Assembly: GCA_023435965.1 (NCBI GenBank)
Contig: JAEZLC010000282.1
Location: forward strand, 1 to 5,676
Direction: 5' to 3'
From: Cyanobacteria bacterium OH_CDB_58
GTDB taxonomy: Bacteria > Cyanobacteriota > Vampirovibrionia > Gastranaerophilales > Gastranaerophilaceae
DNA: 5,676 nt
The position numbers and the translations under genes were made by a program. Positions 4,801-5,676 of this stretch are shown here, piece after piece. Under the pieces are notes generated by a model. That model did not search any database, was not told where the DNA came from, and was given only the letters and a program-made list of their open reading frames with translations. How positions within the stretch are numbered: position 1 is the stretch's first letter; the number at the start of each line of letters is the position of its first letter.

Positions 4801-5676
4801 TTAGTATTTGTTCATTGTGATTCCAAGAGTTTTAGGTGAAGATCCTATAGCATAAAATTGTTTCTGTACTGAATCTACTCCTTCTACAAGAGTGGTTAAA
4901 ACCCCTACTATTTGTTTTACGCTTTCGGCTTGAGAGGACAATTCTTCAGAAGCTGAGGCACTTTCATTTGCTGATTGAGCATTAGATTGAACAACTTGTT
5001 CCATTTGAGAGATCGCGACGTTTATTTGTGCAATACCGTGAGATTGTTCGTCTGTAGCCACGGAGATTTCGTCCAATAACTCGCTGACTTTTTGAGCTTG
5101 ATTATTAATTTCTGAAAGAGATTTGTTAACGTTTTGAGTCATCAGAACACTTTTTTCAGAGAGATGAATATTGCTTTCTATGATAGTCGCAGTGTCTTTA
5201 GCCGCCTGAGCACTTCTTTGAGCGAGAGTTCTTACTTCTTCCGCGACAACGGCAAAACCTTTTCCTGCTTCACCTGCTCTTGCAGCTTCAACGGCAGCAT
5301 TAAGAGAGAGAATATTTGTTTGGAAAGCTATTTCATCAATAACTTTAATAATTTTAGATATATCATCAGACGATTTCTTCAATTGATCCATAGAAACAAT
5401 CATTTGTTCCATTTCACGAGTTCCTTTGAAGGCTCCGTCTTTGGCTTCTTTTGCAAGAAGAGAAGCTTGTCTTGTATTATCGGCATTTTGTCTAACCATG
5501 GATGCTGATTCTTCGACAGTAGCCGATGTTTCTTGAATTGATGCAGCTTGTTGAGTTGTTCCACTTGCGAGCTGTTGGCTTGCAGCTTCCACTTGCTGAG
5601 CGGCAGCTGATAGGCTGTTAGAGCCTTCGGCTAGAGAAGATACAGCGTGAGTGATAGGTTTAGTAATTGAGTCTGC
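4801..5676 (-). CDS. Methyl-accepting chemotaxis protein, C-terminal signalling domain (5' end cut by window)
   Basis: The frame is open from the window edge, giving 291 visible residues, and continues upstream of it; the GTG at 5592 is simply an internal Val. The first residues, SITKPI (3-8), look like the junction with a HAMP or membrane-proximal helix, after which a long antiparallel coiled coil follows. Seen: N-terminal methylation-helix region [13 protein letters not shown] (48-60); the almost invariant hairpin tip, [20 protein letters not shown] (115-134) plus the [12 protein letters not shown] segment (138-149), which contacts CheA and CheW; and C-terminal methylation region [16 protein letters not shown] (237-252). 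The C-terminus ends in MNKY without the NWETF-like CheR/CheB docking peptide. The sensor part and any membrane segments lie outside the window, so the ligand is unknown. The gene is followed directly by a strong terminator and is not co-transcribed with the repressor downstream. Confidence 0.95.
   Translation of the reverse strand, partial: ADSITKPITHAVSSLAEGSNSLSAAAQQVEAASQQLASGTTQQAASIQETSATVEESASMVRQNADNTRQASLLAKEAKDGAFKGTREMEQMIVSMDQLKKSSDDISKIIKVIDEIAFQTNILSLNAAVEAARAGEAGKGFAVVAEEVRTLAQRSAQAAKDTATIIESNIHLSEKSVLMTQNVNKSLSEINNQAQKVSELLDEISVATDEQSHGIAQINVAISQMEQVVQSNAQSANESASASEELSSQAESVKQIVGVLTTLVEGVDSVQKQFYAIGSSPKTLGITMNKY

Noticed and set aside
5134..5508. Plus-strand frame of 124 codons inside the chemotaxis receptor gene
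   Set aside because: It is antisense to the invariant receptor hairpin tip; the Phe/Ser/Arg-rich translation shows no family features.
4801..5592. A complete 263-aa chemotaxis protein starting at GTG 5592
   Set aside because: The frame stays open to the window edge with typical receptor sequence (SITKPI and coiled coil) before this codon, so the GTG is an internal Val and the gene is partial.

Overview
The window is low-GC bacterial DNA, and every gene I can support lies on the minus strand, so transcription runs from high to low coordinates. Sigma70-type promoters, Shine-Dalgarno sites, a chemotaxis receptor and two small winged-helix repressors show a free-regulated, probably motile or motile-descended bacterium. 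The style would suit an anaerobic or microaerophilic low-GC lineage such as Clostridia-like Firmicutes or gut Vampirovibrionia (Gastranaerophilales). That placement is a guess from protein style, and nothing in the window fixes the taxon.

Layout in transcription order. (1) 5676-4801: C-terminal part of a methyl-accepting chemotaxis protein, cut by the window edge at its N-terminus and closed by a strong hairpin terminator at 4781-4752. (2) 4721-4693: a near-consensus promoter with a 20-bp palindrome filling the space between its -35 and -10. It drives a DtxR/MntR-family metal-dependent repressor (4664-4245) that starts on TTG. (3) 4237-4208: a second, weaker promoter-like region with a diverged copy of the same palindrome, in front of a 387-residue membrane protein with a His/Cys-rich tail (4172-3009) that I cannot assign to a known family. 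(4) 2993-2969: a perfect 10-bp hairpin, then an orphan 124-residue protein (2887-2513). (5) 2491-2463: a near-consensus promoter whose -10 lies inside an inverted repeat. It drives an ArsR-family repressor (2439-2161) whose end overlaps the start of a large sulfur-handling flavoprotein (2170 to beyond position 1). The flavoprotein fuses a CoA-disulfide-reductase-like module, rhodanese, TusA and DsrE-like domains.

Two regulatory modules stand out. The ArsR/flavoprotein pair looks like a self-contained reactive-sulfur response. The repressor carries two cysteines placed as in the persulfide sensors SqrR/BigR/HlyU, and it is translationally coupled to a multidomain persulfide/polysulfide reductase and sulfur carrier. 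The DtxR/387-aa pair looks like a metal-homeostasis module: the repressor probably controls itself and, through a second half-conserved operator, an undescribed membrane protein with a metal-binding tail. The second module is the best candidate here for an undescribed system. There is no gene-free stretch longer than 300 bases, and I saw no tRNA, rRNA, CRISPR array, insertion sequence or attachment site.
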